From the NCBI GenBank assembly GCA_937907555.1, contig CALEST010000245.1:1-6793 (forward strand): a stretch of DNA of 6,793 nucleotides, in the 5' to 3' direction. The notes beneath the pieces are model-generated. The model was not told where the DNA came from. It ran no database searches and was given only the letters and a program-made list of their open reading frames with translations. Source of the DNA: an uncultured Sediminibacterium sp. GTDB taxonomy: Bacteria > Bacteroidota > Bacteroidia > Chitinophagales > Chitinophagaceae. The translations under genes and the position numbers were made by a program. Within the stretch, counting starts at the first letter, position 1. Every line of letters begins with the position of its first letter. Positions 5,762 through 6,793 of this stretch are shown here, piece after piece.

Positions 5762-6793
5762 ATGTCTACAGATAAACAATCTAATTTAAGAAAGGAACAG
5801 GCTTTGGAATACCATGCCAGCGGAAGACCAGGGAAGATAGAAGTGGTACCTACCAAGGAAGCAAAGACACAGCGTGATCTTTCATTGGCCTATAGTCCGG
5901 GTGTAGCGGAACCTTGTAAGGAGATAAAGGAAAATCCTGAGAATATTTATAAGTACACGGCAAAGGGCAATTTAGTTGGCGTAATTACCAATGGTACCGC
6001 CGTGCTGGGTTTGGGAGATATAGGTGCGGAAGCCAGTAAGCCGGTGATGGAAGGGAAGGGGGTATTGTTTAAAATCTTTGCAGATATTGACGTTTTTGAT
6101 ATTGAGATTAATGAAAAGGATCCGGAGAAATTTGTACAGATTGTAAAATCTCTGGAACCCACTTTTGGGGGGATTAATCTGGAAGATATTAAAGCGCCTG
6201 AATGCTTCTACATTGAGCAACAGTTGAAAGAGCAGATGAAAATTCCGGTGATGCACGACGATCAGCACGGAACCGCTATCATCAGCAGTGCTGCCATGCT
6301 GAATGCATTGGAATTGCAGAAAAAAAGAATTGACAAAGTTCGTTTTGTAATCAATGGAGCAGGAGCGGCTGCCATGGCCTGCATTAATCTATATGTTGCT
6401 TTGGGCGCCAGATGCGAGAACTTTATTGTATTTGATAAGGATGGCGTATTGCATACAGGAAGAACAGATTTAGGAGCAGACCGAATGAAATTTGCGGTTA
6501 AAAGAGACGACTGGACTTTAGCAAAAGCCATGAAAGATGCAGATGTATTTCTGGGCTTGAGTGTAGGCAATGTGGTAACACAGGAAATGGTAAAATCAAT
6601 GGCCAGAAATCCAATTGTGTTTGCTATGGCCAATCCTGACCCTGAAATTACCTATGAAGATGCAGTTGCTGTTAGAAAGGATATTATCATGGCAACAGGT
6701 AGATCCGATTATCCTAATCAGGTAAACAATGTATTGGGCTTCCCCTATATTTTCCGTGGAGCACTGGATGTGAGGGCAACACAAATTAATGAA
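5762..6793 (+). CDS. maeB: NADP-type malic enzyme (MaeB family), 3'-truncated by the window edge
   Basis: Malic enzyme oxidatively decarboxylates malate to pyruvate and CO2, linking the TCA cycle to pyruvate and supplying NAD(P)H. The frame is open from ATG 5762 to the last base, giving 344 residues. Motifs: PTKEAKTQRDLSLAYSPGVA (30-49, Tyr Y44 equivalent to E. coli MaeB Y39), GDIGAEASKPVMEGKG (85-100, catalytic Lys K99 equivalent to K94), NLEDI (139-143) with metal ligands E141 and D142, HDDQHGTA (165-172) with D167, the Rossmann turn NGAGAAA (198-204), ANPDPEI (290-296) and GRSDYPNQVNNVLGFPYIFRGALD (313-336). These match the bacterial MaeB class, which usually runs to about 750-760 residues with a C-terminal phosphotransacetylase-like domain; that half would lie beyond the window and cannot be confirmed here. 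NADP preference is the family norm, not read from the sequence. The first codons after ATG are polar (MSTDKQSNLRKEQALEYH), consistent with a cytoplasmic start. No Shine-Dalgarno sequence is evident. Confidence 0.95.
   Translation, partial: MSTDKQSNLRKEQALEYHASGRPGKIEVVPTKEAKTQRDLSLAYSPGVAEPCKEIKENPENIYKYTAKGNLVGVITNGTAVLGLGDIGAEASKPVMEGKGVLFKIFADIDVFDIEINEKDPEKFVQIVKSLEPTFGGINLEDIKAPECFYIEQQLKEQMKIPVMHDDQHGTAIISSAAMLNALELQKKRIDKVRFVINGAGAAAMACINLYVALGARCENFIVFDKDGVLHTGRTDLGADRMKFAVKRDDWTLAKAMKDADVFLGLSVGNVVTQEMVKSMARNPIVFAMANPDPEITYEDAVAVRKDIIMATGRSDYPNQVNNVLGFPYIFRGALDVRATQINE

Noticed and set aside
5947..6784. Several - strand frames up to 123 codons at the right end
   Set aside because: They are antisense to the malic enzyme frame, which is continuous from 5762 to the window end with conserved catalytic residues. 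They persist only because that gene has few stops on the opposite strand.
1..6793. Search by eye for CRISPR arrays, insertion-sequence ends, tRNA genes, long repeats, phage or defence genes
   Set aside because: No regularly spaced repeats, transposase motifs, tRNA-like cloverleaf or long repeats were seen. Nearly all the sequence is accounted for by six genes and short intergenic regions.

Overview
The window looks like ordinary chromosomal DNA from a member of Bacteroidota, probably a Chitinophagaceae-like lineage. Four things suggest this. SecA carries the enlarged first nucleotide-binding domain region that I associate with this phylum. Start codons lack Shine-Dalgarno sequences. Matches to the Bacteroidota -7 promoter element TAnnTTTG lie just upstream of two genes. 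Base composition is moderately AT-rich with frequent AAA, GAA and ATT codons. The family-level placement is inference; no rRNA or other decisive marker is present.

Layout: (1) 1-2573, the 3' four-fifths of secA on the + strand, truncated by the window start. (2) 2597-2634, a strong hairpin terminator between convergent genes, with T-rich tails in both directions. (3) 2658-3332, a - strand gene for a secreted or outer-membrane protein of unknown function. (4) 3333-3423, a divergent intergenic region holding a perfect 7-bp inverted repeat and, 4 nt beyond it, a -7 promoter match facing deoC. (5) 3424-6793, four + strand genes separated by 13-24 nt: deoC (deoxyribose-phosphate aldolase), a small exported SPOR-domain protein, an M20-family metallo-amidohydrolase, and the 5' part of a MaeB-type malic enzyme that runs off the window end. 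The malic enzyme has its own -7 match overlapping the stop codon of the gene before it.

The deoC cluster reads as one transcription unit. Its members do not form a single pathway: deoxynucleoside sugar catabolism, septal peptidoglycan binding, deacylation or peptide hydrolysis, and malate-to-pyruvate conversion. They are most simply housekeeping genes that share transcription. I see no mobile element, CRISPR array, RNA gene, phage gene or defence system, and no good case for an undescribed system. The most worthwhile items for follow-up are the operator-like palindrome at 3379-3396 and the uncharacterised secreted protein it may co-regulate.
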